From an uncultured Bacillota bacterium (GTDB lineage Bacteria; Bacillota; Clostridia; Caldicoprobacterales; UBA3941): DNA of 8,012 nucleotides. Of this stretch, positions 1 through 6,677 are shown one piece after another. The position numbers and the translations under genes were made by a program. How positions within the stretch are numbered: the stretch's first letter is position 1; every line of letters begins with the position of its first letter. The stretch spans positions 1 to 8,012 of the forward strand of contig CALGOY010000181.1 in NCBI GenBank assembly GCA_937960725.1. The letters are read 5' to 3'. The notes beneath the pieces were generated by a model. That model worked only from the letters and a program-made list of their open reading frames with translations. It did not search any database and was not told the DNA's origin.

Positions 1-1
1 G

Positions 2-427
2 ATACGCACTGGCAATAAGGTAACTCATAAATACTATGAAATAAACGGATGGAATTTAAACATAAATGAAGCTGAAATTCCTTTTGAAAAATATGAAATA
101 GAAGAGAAAAAAACCCCCGTAGTGGGGGTTGGACAAGTGCTGCCGTTTTATCTAGTTACCAGAGAATACTATGAAATCAGAGATGCTACCGTTCAAGAGC
201 GTATAGAGATTGCGCTAAGGAAAGCGGAGGAAAAAGCCTGGGAGGATGTTCAGAAAAAAATACCCAAGGGTGCAAAAATTATTGACAAACAGTTCAAATA
301 CGATATGATAAAAGAAGAGGGAATTGACGCTACAATATATGTCGAAGTATTAGAAGACATAGCACAGCAGGAAGAAATAGCGGTAAATGAAAATATGAGG
401 ATAAATGAAGATAAAATAGTAGATTAG
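2..427 (+). CDS. yqfD: Sporulation protein YqfD, C-terminal part (start outside window)
   Basis: The frame is open from the first complete codon to a TAG stop, giving about 141 residues. A GTG at 122 could be taken for a start, but the coding sequence runs unbroken through it from the window edge, so this is the tail of a longer gene. The visible part reads as an extracytoplasmic-type domain: a basic/aromatic stretch (TGNKVTHKYYEINGW), then a helix rich in charged residues (ERIEIALRKAEEKAWEDVQ) and a beta-rich end (IDATIYVEVLEDIA). This matches the end of YqfD, a roughly 400-residue family of spore-forming Firmicutes whose gene normally sits just before phoH, as it does here. The family's biochemical role is poorly known, and its partner yqfC would lie upstream of the window. 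The assignment rests on both sequence resemblance and synteny. The codons at 107-130 also form a hairpin (see separate entry). Confidence 0.85.
   Translation: MRTGNKVTHKYYEINGWNLNINEAEIPFEKYEIEEKKTPVVGVGQVLPFYLVTREYYEIRDATVQERIEIALRKAEEKAWEDVQKKIPKGAKIIDKQFKYDMIKEEGIDATIYVEVLEDIAQQEEIAVNENMRINEDKIVD
107..130 (-). terminator. Terminator-like hairpin on the minus strand inside yqfD
   Basis: On the + strand there are seven A's (107-113), then CCCCC, the loop GTAGT and GGGGGTT. Read on the minus strand this is a perfect 7-bp stem (AACCCCC/GGGGGTT, five G-C pairs) with a 5-nt loop, running into a seven-T tract, the form of a factor-independent terminator. It lies inside the yqfD coding sequence and would stop antisense transcription only. 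No minus-strand gene that it would serve is visible. It may be a chance result of the Lys-Lys-Thr-Pro-Val-Val-Gly codons. Confidence 0.4.
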
Positions 428-431
428 GGGG
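426..431 (+). promoter_or_regulatory. Ribosome binding site supporting the TTG start of phoH
   Basis: AGGGGG overlaps the TAG stop of yqfD and lies 7 nt before TTG at 439. The next in-frame ATG codons (499 and 502) have no purine-rich site ahead of them and would remove the first 20 residues, so the TTG is the better start. The overlap with the yqfD stop suggests translational coupling. Confidence 0.65.
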
Positions 432-438
432 AAGGTTT

Positions 439-1461
439 TTGAAAGACGTATTAAAAGTACTAGCTGAAAAAAGCATCGTAATAGATAGTGTAGATCACAT
501 GATGCAGCTATTTGGAAAATTCGATGAAAATATAAAAATGATCGAAGATAGCCTTGGGGTCAGGGTTGTATCCAGGGAAACTCAGATAAGAGTACTAGGT
601 GAAGATGAGCAAAAAATAGATTTAGCTTATTCCGTCATTAATGAACTGCTCAACATGATAAAAAAGGGCGAGCTGGTTGATAAGAATAGGGTGCAATATG
701 CTATACACCTAGCTTTAGAAGGACATATAAATCTCATCCAGGAATTGATTGGAGATATCGTATGCATTACCCATAAGGGTAAACAAATAAAATGTAAAAC
801 TGTTGGACAAACCAGGTATGTGAAAGCTATTGAGGAAAATGATATTGTTTTTGGCATAGGACCTGCAGGAACAGGAAAGACCTATTTAGCTGTGGCTATG
901 GCAGTTACAGCTTTTAGGAATAAGGAGATAGAGAGAATAGTACTCACTCGTCCTGCTGTAGAGGCAGGGGAAAAGCTTGGATTCTTGCCAGGAGACTTAC
1001 AAAATAAGGTAGATCCATACCTTAGGCCACTATACGATGCTTTGTACGACATAATGGGACCAGAAACATATATGAAACTTGTGGAGAGAGGAATTATAGA
1101 GGTAGCTCCACTAGCCTATATGAGGGGCAGAACCTTGAACAATTCCTTCATAATACTAGACGAAGCTCAAAATACTACTTCCGAGCAGATGAAGATGTTT
1201 TTGACCCGTTTAGGAATAGGTTCAAAAGCTGTAATTACCGGTGATGTAACTCAAATTGACTTACCCAAGGGGAAAATTTCGGGGCTTGTGGAGGCTTCGA
1301 TGATACTAAAGGGAATAAAAGGAATAGAGATGGTATATCTAACCCACAGGGATGTAGTCAGACATGAGTTGGTAATGGAAATTATCAAAGCCTATGACCG
1401 ATATTCAAACAATAGGAAAAAAGCAGCAGGCCAAGAAACTAAGCGGCGGAAAGGAAAATAA
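439..1461 (+). CDS. phoH: PhoH family ATPase (YbeZ-like)
   Basis: Cytoplasmic P-loop ATPase of 340 residues, close to the usual length for the family. Residues about 20-75 form a KH-like N-terminal region (FGKFDENIKMIEDSLGV). The ATPase core has Walker A GPAGTGKT at 141-148, the family signature RPAVEAGEKLGFLPGD at 171-186, MRGRTLNN at 228-235, Walker B FIILDEAQN at 237-245, TGDVTQIDLP at 267-276 and THRDVVRHELV at 302-312. The tail is lysine/arginine-rich (RKKAAGQETKRRKGK), a likely nucleic-acid contact. In bacteria this family (YbeZ) is linked to rRNA processing together with YbeY, whose gene follows one gene downstream here. The gene starts at TTG, 11 nt after yqfD, and ends 2 nt before yqfF, so it is inside one operon. 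The name comes from the phosphate regulon of E. coli, but no phosphate link is visible here. Confidence 0.95.
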   Translation: MKDVLKVLAEKSIVIDSVDHMMQLFGKFDENIKMIEDSLGVRVVSRETQIRVLGEDEQKIDLAYSVINELLNMIKKGELVDKNRVQYAIHLALEGHINLIQELIGDIVCITHKGKQIKCKTVGQTRYVKAIEENDIVFGIGPAGTGKTYLAVAMAVTAFRNKEIERIVLTRPAVEAGEKLGFLPGDLQNKVDPYLRPLYDALYDIMGPETYMKLVERGIIEVAPLAYMRGRTLNNSFIILDEAQNTTSEQMKMFLTRLGIGSKAVITGDVTQIDLPKGKISGLVEASMILKGIKGIEMVYLTHRDVVRHELVMEIIKAYDRYSNNRKKAAGQETKRRKGK

Positions 1462-1463
1462 TC

Positions 1464-3746
1464 ATGACTCAGATTTCTTTAAATCGGAGCAATCTTCGTT
1501 TAGCTAAAACTATTTTCAGGCGTATTAACAAATCGTTAATATCGGGGATTTTAATTGCAGCTATTAATTTGATTGTAATCTCTGCCATAGTATTATCTGC
1601 AATTATGCCTGAGCAGTATGATTTAAAAGTGGGGGATATACTCCAAACCCCTATAAGCGCACCGAGAGATGTGGAAAATGTAATAGCAACACAGCGGCGA
1701 ATTAAGGAAGCCATGGAGAATGTTTCTCCTATATATAGATACGATGAGTCGATAAATGAAACCGTGCTTGAAGATATAAACAGGATATTTAATCAAATAC
1801 AGGAAGTTAGAGCGTTAGCCATTCAGAAGCTTGACGAACTAGAACAAAGCAAAGCATTGCAGCAATTGGAGGAGAATATAGATGAGGAAAGTATAAATCC
1901 GGATGTGTCCAATGGGAATTCTCATCTAGAGGATAAAGACAATTTACAGCTAGCTGAGGCGGAGAATAAAAATATAAACATAGACAGAGTGTTGGATACA
2001 AGTTTTATCAACGAACTTCAAGATAAGCTTGATATAATGCTTTCTAAAGATGAGATATTAACTTGTATTATGGCCGATGAGGACGAGCTTAGGGAGTTGA
2101 AAGAACAGCTTACAAATACTTTATCTAGGCTATTAGAGCTTCGGATCAAGCAGGACAACTTGTTGGAAGCTAAAAGCACCCTAAGGGAAGAAATTATGTC
2201 CCTGCCCATATCCAATGAAGTAAGGCTATTGGGTACTTCTATAGGAACGTCCATATTAAAACCTAATATGATATATGATCACGACGCAACGGAGGAAGAG
2301 AAGCAGAAAAAAGCTGAGCAAGTAGAAAAAGTTATGTACAAAAGAGGGCAACATATAGTTCAAGCCGGCCAGCCTATTACCGAAGAGCAATATGCTGTTC
2401 TTCAGGAGTTAGGGCTTTTAAAAGGCGATAAAGTTGATGTGCCTTTTATAGTGGGATTAGGCTTGACCATATTTATAATTCAGGCGATAGTTGCCTTATA
2501 CCTTATAGGCTTCGAAAAGGAAATAGTTTCAAGCCCTACTCTTTTATTCATGATAAGTCTAATTATATGGATGACTTTAGGGCTTTCCAGGGTAGTTTCT
2601 GAACTGAATATTTATCTTATACCAGCTGCATTGGCGGGAATGCTAATAACTGTCTTGCTCAAACCGAGACCGGCTTTTGTGATAAATATGGCTATTGCGG
2701 TTATGTTGGGAATAATGATGGAGGGCCATTTAGGTATAGTAATTATGGCTGTCATAGCAGGAACGGGGGGAATATTCATTGCATCGCGAACCCATCAACG
2801 CAATGGCCTCATGCTGGCTGGAGTAGCAGTCAGCTGCATAAACCTGCTTGCAATTGCGGGATATGAGATGCTCAGCTCTGGAGCTTGGATAGAGCCGCTG
2901 AAGACCTCTCTTTGGGGAGTAGGCAGCGGTATGCTATCGGCTATTTTTCTAGTAGGAACCCTTCCCATTTGGGAGAATATATTTGGAATCGTAACCCCCA
3001 TCAAACTGGTGGAGCTGTCAAATCCAAATCATCCTCTATTAAGGCGTTTACTGAGGGAGGCCCCAGGCACTTACCATCATAGCGTAATAGTAGCAAATTT
3101 AGCTGAAAATGCAGCTGAAGCAATTGGGGCTAACGGATTGCTAGCTCGGGTAGGGGCTTATTATCACGATACGGGGAAGCTTCAGAGACCTTTTTATTTT
3201 AGAGAAAATCAATTAACTGGTAAGAACCCCCATGATAAGTTAAATCCCACTTTGAGCACACACATTATCATATCCCATGCCAAAGACGGAGTAGAAATAG
3301 CTAAAAAATATCGAATTCCGACAGTCATACAAGCTTTTATACAGCAGCATCACGGCACTACCCCAGTAATTTATTTTTACCACAAAGCGAAAAGTCAAGA
3401 TAAATGCGGAGATGTACATCTGGATAACTTCAGGTATCCTGGGCCTAAGCCTCAGATTCCAGAGATTGCTATCGTGATGATGGCAGATACCGTTGAGGCG
3501 GCGGTGAGGGCTATGACCGATCCTACTAGTGGTAAAATCGAAGCTCTTATTAGAAAGCTAATCAAGGAGAAGTTAGAGGACGGACAGTTGGATGAGTGTA
3601 ATTTAACGTTAAAAGATTTAAATAAGATTGCAAATGCTTTTACTGAGGTTATGACTGGGGTATTTCATGAGAGAGTAGAATATCCAGATGTTAACTTAAA
3701 AGAAGATCAGGAGCTAAAAGGAGAACCGATCAATGAAGGAAGATAA
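1464..3746 (+). CDS. yqfF: 7TM-HD membrane protein, cyclic-di-AMP phosphodiesterase family (PgpH/YqfF)
   Basis: A 760-residue integral membrane protein. One N-terminal membrane segment (about 23-48) is followed by a large extracytoplasmic domain of the 7TMR-HDED type (about 50-325), then about seven hydrophobic segments between 327 and 503, and a cytoplasmic HD domain (about 510-740). The metal ligands expected from Listeria PgpH are present at matching spacings: H538/H539, H568-D569, H605, H629-H630 and D675, with RENQ at 580-583 and FRYPGPKPQ at 656-664. It should therefore hydrolyse cyclic-di-AMP to pApA. That function is known for PgpH and inferred here. The extracytoplasmic part contains an acidic, low-complexity stretch (about 125-175) that probably explains why the protein is longer than the roughly 710-residue Bacillus form. 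The ATG is preceded by AAAGGA at 8-nt spacing. The 3' end overlaps ybeY by 14 nt. Confidence 0.93.
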   Translation: MTQISLNRSNLRLAKTIFRRINKSLISGILIAAINLIVISAIVLSAIMPEQYDLKVGDILQTPISAPRDVENVIATQRRIKEAMENVSPIYRYDESINETVLEDINRIFNQIQEVRALAIQKLDELEQSKALQQLEENIDEESINPDVSNGNSHLEDKDNLQLAEAENKNINIDRVLDTSFINELQDKLDIMLSKDEILTCIMADEDELRELKEQLTNTLSRLLELRIKQDNLLEAKSTLREEIMSLPISNEVRLLGTSIGTSILKPNMIYDHDATEEEKQKKAEQVEKVMYKRGQHIVQAGQPITEEQYAVLQELGLLKGDKVDVPFIVGLGLTIFIIQAIVALYLIGFEKEIVSSPTLLFMISLIIWMTLGLSRVVSELNIYLIPAALAGMLITVLLKPRPAFVINMAIAVMLGIMMEGHLGIVIMAVIAGTGGIFIASRTHQRNGLMLAGVAVSCINLLAIAGYEMLSSGAWIEPLKTSLWGVGSGMLSAIFLVGTLPIWENIFGIVTPIKLVELSNPNHPLLRRLLREAPGTYHHSVIVANLAENAAEAIGANGLLARVGAYYHDTGKLQRPFYFRENQLTGKNPHDKLNPTLSTHIIISHAKDGVEIAKKYRIPTVIQAFIQQHHGTTPVIYFYHKAKSQDKCGDVHLDNFRYPGPKPQIPEIAIVMMADTVEAAVRAMTDPTSGKIEALIRKLIKEKLEDGQLDECNLTLKDLNKIANAFTEVMTGVFHERVEYPDVNLKEDQELKGEPINEGR

Positions 3747-4248
3747 TGTTATTTTAGAAATAGATAATCGCCAGAATAAAATTGAGCTTTCAAAAGATAT
3801 CATTAGCTTAATTAAAGCCTGTATTAAAAAAACCTTAGAAATGGAAGGAATACAAATTCCTGTTTTGATTAGTATGGTATTTGTGGATAATGATGAAATA
3901 CATCAAATAAATTTAAATTTTCGTGGAGTTGACAAAGAAACAGATGTATTGTCTTTTCCTATGTTGGAATTAGGCATCAAAAATCGCAATATATCTATGG
4001 AGGATTTTGCAAACGACATTGATCCCGAAACCAATGCTTTGATGCTTGGGGATATTGTTATATCATTGGAAAAAGCTGAAGAACAGGCTAAAGAATATGG
4101 ACACAGCTTTTCTAGAGAAATAGGTTTTTTAACTACCCATTCTATCCTGCACCTGCTTGGTTATGATCATATGGAACCGGATGATGAGAAAATCATGAGA
4201 AAAAAAGAAGAGGCTGTGTTAGCTGCTCTTCAGCTTAGTAGATTTTAG
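3733..4248 (+). CDS. ybeY: Endoribonuclease YbeY (rRNA maturation factor)
   Basis: A 171-residue cytoplasmic metalloenzyme. The zinc-binding signature HSILHLLGYDH has its three histidines at 136, 140 and 146, and the conserved upstream motif FRGVDKETDVLSFP (63-76) contains the family arginine R64. LGDIVIS (105-111) is the usual strand before the helix that carries the zinc site. The serine after the first histidine replaces the more common glycine, which should not affect metal binding. YbeY acts in 16S rRNA 3'-end maturation and ribosome quality control and works with Era and YbeZ/PhoH, all encoded here. The ATG overlaps the end of yqfF by 14 nt and is preceded by AAGGAG at 9-nt spacing, so translational coupling is likely. 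In Bacillus the next gene is dgkA, but here cdd follows after 17 nt. Confidence 0.95.
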   Translation: MKEDNVILEIDNRQNKIELSKDIISLIKACIKKTLEMEGIQIPVLISMVFVDNDEIHQINLNFRGVDKETDVLSFPMLELGIKNRNISMEDFANDIDPETNALMLGDIVISLEKAEEQAKEYGHSFSREIGFLTTHSILHLLGYDHMEPDDEKIMRKKEEAVLAALQLSRF

Positions 4249-4265
4249 GAGGCAGTTAAATTAAT

Positions 4266-4649
4266 ATGGATATCCAAGATTTAATACGAAAAGCTTCGGA
4301 AGCTAAAGAAAATGCCTATGCTCCATATTCAGGCTTTAGGGTTGGAGCCGCTTTATTAACTTCTCAAGGCGAAGTTTTTACTGGATGCAATGTTGAAAAT
4401 ATAAGCTATGGAGCTACCTGCTGTGCCGAAAGGGTAGCAGTTTTTAAAGCGGTTTCAGAAGGAAAAATGCAGTTTAAGGCCCTTGCAATTGCATCGGATT
4501 TGGACGATATGATCTATCCCTGCGGTATATGTAGGCAGGTCATTGCTGAATTTAAGATCCCTGTTATAATAGTTTCCAATCCTCAGGGACAATATATTAA
4601 ATACGATAGCCACGAACTGTTGCCACATGCTTTTGACACTATTGATTAA
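4266..4649 (+). CDS. cdd: Cytidine deaminase (homotetrameric type)
   Basis: A 127-residue enzyme for pyrimidine salvage that deaminates cytidine and deoxycytidine to uridine and deoxyuridine. The catalytic set is complete: C53 and E55 in TCCAERVAVF, and C86 and C89 in PCGICRQ. C53, C86 and C89 bind zinc and E55 is the proton shuttle, at the same numbers as in the Bacillus subtilis enzyme. The substrate-binding motif CNVENISYGA is at 41-50 and the N-terminal APYSGFRVGAAL at 19-30. The short length indicates the small tetrameric class rather than the dimeric E. coli class. A strong AGGAGG (4247-4252) overlaps the ybeY stop but lies 13 nt from the ATG, slightly far. No better start codon lies nearer. 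Era follows after 18 nt. Confidence 0.97.
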   Translation: MDIQDLIRKASEAKENAYAPYSGFRVGAALLTSQGEVFTGCNVENISYGATCCAERVAVFKAVSEGKMQFKALAIASDLDDMIYPCGICRQVIAEFKIPVIIVSNPQGQYIKYDSHELLPHAFDTID

Positions 4650-4667
4650 GTGAAGGTGGTATAATCA

Positions 4668-5564
4668 ATGGAAAGAGAATATAGATCAGGATTTGTAGCC
4701 ATTATAGGAAGGCCTAACGTAGGCAAATCTACATTGATGAACAAGATGATAGGTGAAAAAATTGCTATTATATCAGATAAGCCTCAAACTACCCGCAGCA
4801 GGATTCACTGTGTATTAACCAGGGAAGAATACCAGATAGTCTTTGTAGATACTCCCGGACTCCATAAACCCAAGAACCGGCTAGGAGAGTATATGGTCAA
4901 TACTGCTATGAGCACTCTAAACGAAGTAGATGTGATTATATTTGTCGTTGATATAGCAGCGGGTGTAGGAAGCGGCGATAAAAAAATAGCTGAGACACTT
5001 GCAGATGTTGATACTCCGGTTATCGTAGCGTTTAACAAGGCGGACAAGCTATCGAGCGAAGATATTGAAAAGGAGATCAATAAATTTAAACAATTTTACA
5101 ATTTTTCCGACGGATTAGTTATATCCGCATTGACGGGAAAAAATTTAGATGAATTAGAGAGTAAGATCGTGTCTTATCTTCCAGAAGGTCCTCAGTATTA
5201 TCCAGAAACGATGGTAACGGACCAACCTGAGCGCCTAATTATCGCAGAGATGATACGGGAGAAGGCCCTACAGCTATTAAAAGAAGAAGTGCCCCATGGG
5301 ATAGGAGTGGAGATCATGGCAATGAAAGAGCGAGAAGACAAACCACTTATGGATATCCATGCGATAATTCATTGTGAGAAAAAATCCCATAAGGCAATAA
5401 TTATAGGAAAAGGTGGGAAAATGCTTAAACAAATTGGACAAAAAGCGCGCATGGATATTGAAAATCTATTGGGTATAAAAGTGTATCTTGATATTTGGGT
5501 AAAAGTATCAGAGGATTGGCGAAACAATCAGCGGGCACTAAGAGAGCTGGGATATGAGCAGTAA
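4668..5564 (+). CDS. era: GTPase Era
   Basis: A 298-residue protein, the normal Era length. The GTPase domain carries G1 GRPNVGKS (14-21), switch I PQTTRSRI (39-46), G3 DTPG (61-64), G4 NKAD (123-126) and G5 SAL (153-155). The C-terminal KH domain has IGKGGKMLKQIG at 246-257, followed by the usual YLDIWVKVSEDWR (273-285). Era binds the 3' end of 16S rRNA and assists 30S subunit assembly, so it fits with YbeY and PhoH in the same operon. AAGGTGG (4653-4659) lies 8 nt before the ATG. The stop is TAA at 5562-5564. After it the tight gene packing ends, with a 129-nt gap before yqzL. Confidence 0.98.
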   Translation: MEREYRSGFVAIIGRPNVGKSTLMNKMIGEKIAIISDKPQTTRSRIHCVLTREEYQIVFVDTPGLHKPKNRLGEYMVNTAMSTLNEVDVIIFVVDIAAGVGSGDKKIAETLADVDTPVIVAFNKADKLSSEDIEKEINKFKQFYNFSDGLVISALTGKNLDELESKIVSYLPEGPQYYPETMVTDQPERLIIAEMIREKALQLLKEEVPHGIGVEIMAMKEREDKPLMDIHAIIHCEKKSHKAIIIGKGGKMLKQIGQKARMDIENLLGIKVYLDIWVKVSEDWRNNQRALRELGYEQ

Positions 5565-5693
5565 GATATATAATAAGTATACTAAACATGTATATTATTG
5601 TGGATTTAGGATGAATTTACATAGAATAGGCTGTCAATATAGGGGTCATCCTATCTATATAGATATACTATTTAAAAAGGGGAGGCGCTTGCG
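5565..5693 (+). other. 129-nt intergenic region between era and yqzL, rich in dyad symmetry
   Basis: This is the only long gap inside the operon. It contains an AT-rich imperfect hairpin (arms 5572-5582 and 5590-5599, one bulged G), an 8-bp inverted repeat TAGGATGA (5607-5614) / TCATCCTA (5646-5653) with a 31-nt loop, and a perfect 14-bp palindrome TATCTATATAGATA (5652-5665). A weak sigma-A-like pair, TTGTGG (5598-5603) with TAGAAT (5622-5627) at 18-nt spacing, could give yqzL-recO its own transcript. There is no GC-rich stem with a T-run, so I do not call a terminator. AAAAGGGGAGG just before yqzL is its ribosome binding site. Confidence 0.45.
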
Positions 5694-5858
5694 ATGGAAG
5701 AGATTTTTTGGAAAATTTTCGAGAAGACCGGGAGTATATCAAGCTATCTAGTATACAGCCAGCTTAAAGGCGGCGATGGGGTGGAGAAAAATGAGCAACA
5801 AAAGAAGAGAAAAAGGCAGGATAATACGGACGCAGGGGGTAGTATTGCGATACACTGA
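5694..5858 (+). CDS. yqzL: YqzL family small protein
   Basis: A 54-residue protein, easily missed because it is short and its end lies inside recO in another frame. The N-terminal half reads MEEIFWKIFEKTGSISSYLV and continues YSQLK, which matches the conserved aromatic and Thr-Gly pattern of YqzL (in Bacillus about 47 residues, similar TWKVF..TG...YLLF core). Its place between era and recO is the same as in Bacillus. A very strong GGGGAGG (5679-5685) lies 8 nt before the ATG, which supports real translation. The second half (about 31-54, KNEQQKKRKRQDNTDAGGSI) is basic and overlaps recO, so its sequence is shaped by recO codons and probably is not conserved. It ends in TGA, the only gene in the window to do so apart from the interrupted ppdK. 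Its function is unknown. It may mainly couple translation to recO. Confidence 0.8.
   Translation: MEEIFWKIFEKTGSISSYLVYSQLKGGDGVEKNEQQKKRKRQDNTDAGGSIAIH
5778..5783 (+). promoter_or_regulatory. Ribosome binding site supporting the recO start at 5791
   Basis: GGGGTG matches the GAGGTG part of the Shine-Dalgarno consensus with one mismatch and lies 7 nt before ATG 5791. The alternative ATG at 5776 has only AAAGG (5766-5770) at 5 nt. Both lie inside yqzL, so ribosomes translating yqzL could deliver recO translation. Confidence 0.45.
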
Positions 5859-6576
5859 TTTTAAAGAATCTGATCGAATGCTTACGCTTTTTTCCCCTGA
5901 ATATGGGAAAATGTCCATACTTGCTAGGGGTTGTAGAAAAGCTAAAAGCAAATTTTTATCCGTTACTCAGCTTTTTGCTTATGGGGAATATGTTTTGCTT
6001 AAAAGGGGAGATATATATATATTAACCCAAGGCGCTATTATAGATACTTTTTTCGATATTAGGGAGGACGTTGAAAAGTATGCATATGCCAGCTATGCAA
6101 TTGATTTAGTGGAGGAAGTGATAGTTGCCGGTGAGCAAAACACTCCTCTTTTTTACTTGCTTTTACAGGTGCTATCCTATTTTGCTTATTCAGATCTAAA
6201 TCCCAGGGATATAACCTATGTTTTCGAACTTAAATTCACTGATATTATGGGCTATAGACCTAATTTAGAATATTGCACAAGTTGTGGAGCTGAGATTTCC
6301 AATCCTGTTTATTTTTGTCCATCAAAAGGAGGAATAATTTGTTCCGAATGTTATAAAGTGGATAAAGAAGGATATAATATACAAATGGGAACGGTGCAGG
6401 TGATGAGATATATATTGGACATGGATCTGAAGCGAATAAATATTCTGAAAATATCTCCGAATTTCAGACGACAGCTGGATAAAATTTTATCAGCATATTT
6501 AGAAGAACGATTGGAAAAAAAACTTAAGACAAGAAATTTCATAGAACATTTACAGGAATTAGGTGCTGATGCTTAA
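5791..6576 (+). CDS. recO: DNA repair protein RecO
   Basis: A 261-residue protein (266 if the in-frame ATG at 5776 is used), near the 255 of Bacillus RecO. The N-terminal OB-fold has the family opening TQGVVLRYTDFKESDRMLTL, followed by LARGCRKAKSKF, which resembles the usual basic GARRPKS-type loop. The C-terminal half has the RecO zinc module: CTSC (162-165) and CSEC (184-187), with GG at 180-181 and an extra cysteine at 176. RecO binds single-stranded DNA and works with RecR (and RecF) to load RecA onto SSB-coated DNA in gap and break repair. The start overlaps yqzL by 68 nt in a different frame. I chose 5791 from the ribosome site and because homologues have few residues before the GVVLR motif, but 5776 is possible. 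The stop is TAA. No terminator-like structure follows directly. Confidence 0.94.
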   Translation: MSNKRREKGRIIRTQGVVLRYTDFKESDRMLTLFSPEYGKMSILARGCRKAKSKFLSVTQLFAYGEYVLLKRGDIYILTQGAIIDTFFDIREDVEKYAYASYAIDLVEEVIVAGEQNTPLFYLLLQVLSYFAYSDLNPRDITYVFELKFTDIMGYRPNLEYCTSCGAEISNPVYFCPSKGGIICSECYKVDKEGYNIQMGTVQVMRYILDMDLKRINILKISPNFRRQLDKILSAYLEERLEKKLKTRNFIEHLQELGADA

Positions 6577-6594
6577 AAAAATATGTTATATGTA

Positions 6595-6623
6595 TTGACC
6601 AAGTTGAAAAAATTGTATAAGAT
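6595..6623 (+). promoter_or_regulatory. Candidate sigma-A promoter for ppdK
   Basis: TTGACC (6595-6600) matches the -35 consensus at five of six positions. TATAAG (6616-6621) matches -10 at five of six but with a short 15-nt spacer. The overlapping TAAGAT (6618-6623) gives 17 nt with four of six matches. The start of transcription would be near 6628-6631, placing both following hairpins in the leader RNA of ppdK. A real promoter here would separate ppdK from the recO operon. Confidence 0.5.
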
Positions 6624-6634
6624 ATGTAGGGAAA

Positions 6635-6655
6635 TCATTTGTTGTAAACAAATGA
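6635..6655 (+). repeat. Inverted repeat 1 upstream of ppdK
   Basis: TCATTTGTT and AACAAATGA form a perfect 9-bp dyad around a GTA centre. It is AT-rich, has no T-tract after it, and lies just past the predicted transcription start. It fits an operator or a leader hairpin better than a terminator. I do not recognise the regulator. Confidence 0.6.
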
Positions 6656-6677
6656 AAATAAGGGATAGCTTATTTTC
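6654..6677 (+). repeat. Inverted repeat 2 upstream of ppdK
   Basis: GAAAATAAG (6654-6662) and CTTATTTTC (6669-6677) form a perfect 9-bp dyad with a 6-nt loop GGATAG. It shares two bases with the end of inverted repeat 1, so the two complete stems cannot both form at full length in one RNA. It ends 16 nt before the AAGGAGG ribosome site of ppdK (6694-6700). Confidence 0.6.

Noticed and set aside
122..427. A separate 101-residue gene starting at GTG 122
   Set aside because: The frame is open upstream to the window edge with coding-like residues, so the GTG is an internal valine of yqfD. No Shine-Dalgarno site precedes it.
2885..3082. 65-codon + strand frame inside yqfF
   Set aside because: It lies wholly inside the membrane/HD junction of yqfF, has biased Ser/Arg composition, and has no ribosome site.
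5569..5574. Perfect TATAAT just after era as a promoter
   Set aside because: No -35-like hexamer lies 16-18 nt upstream, no extended -10 TG is present, and such hexamers are common in AT-rich gaps.
5554..5751. 65-codon frame overlapping the end of era and most of yqzL
   Set aside because: It runs through the intergenic dyads, has low-complexity basic composition, and competes with the YqzL frame, which has the strong ribosome site and a family match.
6636..6654. Rex operator
   Set aside because: Rex half-sites TTGTTAA/TTAACAA are spaced wider. Here TTGTT and AACAA are only 3 nt apart.
6643..6656. CcpA cre-like site in the ppdK leader (TGTAAACAAATGAA)
   Set aside because: It lacks the central CG and the conserved CA near the end of the cre consensus. 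The match is mostly the AT-rich inverted repeat itself.
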